Below, in pieces: positions 61,561 to 64,000 of a stretch of 64,000 bases of DNA. Position 1 is the first letter of the stretch. Every line of letters starts with the position of its first letter. The notes under the pieces were generated by a model. That model was not told the DNA's origin. It worked only from the letters and a program-made list of their open reading frames with translations, and ran no database searches. Source of the DNA: Hypomesus transpacificus (lineage: Eukaryota > Chordata > Actinopteri > Osmeriformes > Osmeridae); NCBI RefSeq assembly GCF_021917145.1, contig NW_025813796.1, positions 780,781-844,780 on the forward strand, in the 5' to 3' direction. A program made the position numbers and the translations under genes.

Positions 61561-64000
61561 ATCAGCCCCTCTGTACTGTTCATTCCATCGGTATTCTTAG
61601 TGAGGGTAAAACGTTTTGTTGTAGACGGAGTTGAGAGCGTTCTGGATGATAGCTTGTTCTCAATGGCATTTCTATTTTGTATTCTCCAAAGTGTTTGGCT
61701 GTGCTATTTATTTGACAAGAAAAATATAATTAAAATTGATAACGACTGTGTGTGTGTTTTATTTATTCTCCTCTCTGCTCTTCAGTTCTGCTTGTGTGAA
61801 ATATGTCCTTTTCTCTGTACCACCACTGGAGGGAGCATGTGTCTCATCTCAGACCCAAACGTATTTGTGAAATCCTCACTCTTTTTTAAATGGAACATCT
61901 TTGGGAATTTCACAAGACATGGATATACCCCAAGTTCTAAGGTCGTGTGCCCCATTTGAAGCACCAACTGCATATGTGAGTGACTGTCAAACCACGCCAA
62001 AGTGTTTAGGCATAGAGCCTCCATCCAAACTATGACATCATACCCAATGCTGTCTCTCAAGACTGGGGTGAAACGGTATTTGATGTTCATTACGTAGGGG
62101 TCTGTTGCTGGCGGATGGAAATCTGAGCAACTAAGCTGTGATGCATATCCAAGTAGTTGATACAAACTTCGAGCCCCAAACCATAGTCCACACAGAAGCG
62201 TTCAGTCACTACAAGTGGTGAAAGTGCAGCGGGAGGGGGGCAGGGGCGTGGTAGAGAAGCAAGCACGACACACGATACAGACTCTAAAACCACTCAGACC
62301 ATGCTACAAAGCCCCCTGTCATTAAACATGCCTTAGACCCCCACACATTGATTTAGGTCAGGACACCGATTCCGGTTGGTAAGATGAAAAGATTGCGTGA
62401 TTCCCTTTTGGATTTCAGACTTGGAGAACGTTTCAGATAGAGAGGAGTGACCGGATTGGGTTACCCAGTTTGCTTTGGTAATGACACCACCAGCCAATCA
62501 GAAGATGATAGGGTGTCAGAGCGGTTTGGGTTCCTTTCCCCCTCCAGTCATTAGAGGTTTGAGGTTTCACTGGGACCCGAATCCAAACGGTGCCTTGCTC
62601 GCATCTGAACGCCATCTGTGTGCGTGTGTGTGCGTGGTCAGACTGAAGGCTCTCGTTTTTATGGACCTCAGAATCTCTCTCAAAGCCTGGTTGTACACAC
62701 ATATATATATTCGTACATGGTTACCTCGGAGTGAATCTCCTGCTTTAGTTGTCTGCCAGGGGGTGCCGGGTCGTTTCTCAGAAGGGGCTGAAGGTCAGCA
62801 TTGATGTCGATGATCAGAACCTGAATCAGATAATTACCGAAGGATTAAGCATTGTATGTCCTGCCCTTGCATTGGCACATGCTCAGCTGTTGGTGCCCAG
62901 ACAGAGGGAACGACATACTCCAGAAATAGCCCATCCCGGTTCCTCCCCAGTTACAACCTCAAAGTCGCCCCCAGGCGGTTTCCACACACAGAAATGTATA
63001 CAGTAACTCTTCACTTTTCATCCAAAAGCGCGCACGTGCACACACACATACATGAACATGCCCAGACGACTCCTGTGTCTTTCGGTAATTTTTCCTGTTG
63101 GGGAAAACGATCTAGCCTTTGGCCACGCTGACTTAAAACAGACCGTTTATGTCGGGGCCTGAGAAATTGCAATGAAGTGGGGATGAAAGGATTTGATTTG
63201 ATAAACTGAACCACAACGTCTTCACATCTCATGAGACGGCACACCCGCGTGTATGTGTGTGTGTTTTGGAAGTGGGGGGTGGTGTAATGCCTGGCTCCTA
63301 GGAAACCGGGCGGGTCAAAGTTCAGCCCTGGCGTCCACCTGTCAGTCATTATGTGCAGCTATGCCGACCATGTGACAACTCTTAACCTCTCACCCTGGGA
63401 GAGACGGTCCAGGGCAGGAGAATCATGGAGAGGGGTCGAGGAGATGCCGTGGGGGCTTGGGGGTGCGTTTGTGGGGAGGGGAGGGGGACGTACGTCGGAA
63501 CGAGGGCCGGGGCAGGAGATAGGGGGAAGCACTAGATGGTTCCAGCGAAGGCTTGGGGGAAGAGATGGAGGGCGCAGGGGAACGGGGATTGAGGGGTGAG
63601 ACGCCAGGGGGCAGGAGAAGGGGTCCTTCAGGCCCGCGTCGCGGCCCAGTGTCTGCGGCAGCTTATCACGGTCGTGATGCTCCTTTAAAGAGGCACAGCG
63701 TTTTCTTTCGCGACGTCCCCGATGTGACGCGGCTGAGCCGAAACCGACAACGCAGGGGAGGCCGGTGTTGATGAAGAGGAAGGGTTGCTGCCATGTGTCA
63801 GTCAGAGGAACGAAAGACAGGCCTGTACAGGTGGGAGCCTTGACCCCCCCCCACCGCCACCACACACACATGCACACGCACACACACACGCCCCTTGCCC
63901 CATAGGATTGCTCGAATTCCACTGTGTAATGACCTCTTTCGGTAATGCCAAAAAAGAAAGAATGACCACAATGGCCAGACATACCTTGTGTAGCATGAAC
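61561..64000. other. right edge, no recognised gene
   Basis: I recognise no exon here. Open frames around 61600-61960, 62475-62804 and 63359-63982 resemble nothing I know, and the last is built on GC-rich low-complexity sequence. Short CA runs occur near 63030 and 63860. It is probably intergenic sequence beyond cetn3. Confidence 0.4.

Noticed and set aside
63359-63982. 207-residue minus-strand frame near the right edge
   Set aside because: It is Pro/Ser-rich from low-complexity GC-rich DNA, with no recognised domain and no supporting exon structure.

Overview
This window is vertebrate nuclear DNA from a ray-finned (teleost) fish. The genes have many short exons with GT-AG introns. Their proteins resemble human orthologues closely. 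The spaces between them hold tRNA-derived SINEs ending in an L2-type tail, non-LTR retrotransposon ends, and many long CA, CT and poly-G/poly-C tracts. I see no bacterial, viral, plasmid or CRISPR features. I built the gene models by hand, joining exons at splice sites and comparing the proteins with family sequences from memory. No alignment or database search was run.

Layout, left to right. (1) 1.6-9.0 kb: two lens beta-crystallin genes head to head, cryba4 on the minus strand and crybb1 on the plus strand, each with a TATA-type promoter facing the other across about 2.3 kb. (2) 9.6-13.9 kb: acads, mitochondrial short-chain acyl-CoA dehydrogenase, ten coding exons. (3) 15.0-16.2 kb: a single-exon claudin-5 gene on the minus strand, then 6.8 kb of repeat-bearing intergenic DNA. 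(4) 23.0-28.1 kb: septin5, twelve coding exons including a proposed 14-nt microexon. (5) 29.3-43.2 kb: mctp1, a three-C2-domain, two-pass ER membrane protein, 22 coding exons plus a candidate alternative first exon. (6) 44.6-47.8 kb: an endosomal Toll-like receptor, best matched to TLR8, on the minus strand. (7) 49.1-55.6 kb: arrdc3, an alpha-arrestin whose last exon appears shifted by one base against the family. (8) 59.4-60.7 kb: cetn3 (centrin-3). (9) 60.9-64 kb: retroelement remnants and no recognisable gene.

The genes are not an operon and do not form one pathway; each is an independent vertebrate locus. Meaningful arrangements are the divergent crystallin pair, which is kept in mammals, the CLDN5-SEPT5 neighbourhood (human 22q11), and the MCTP1-ARRDC3-CETN3 neighbourhood (human 5q14-q15). 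Here these lie on one stretch with ACADS (human 12q24) and a TLR8 gene. I found no convincing undescribed system. The most useful leads are gene-structure oddities: the arrdc3 frame break, the septin5 microexon, an in-frame 84-nt intron and alternative exons in mctp1, a translatable intron in tlr8, an intronic polyadenylation site in cetn3, and the retroelements inside septin5.
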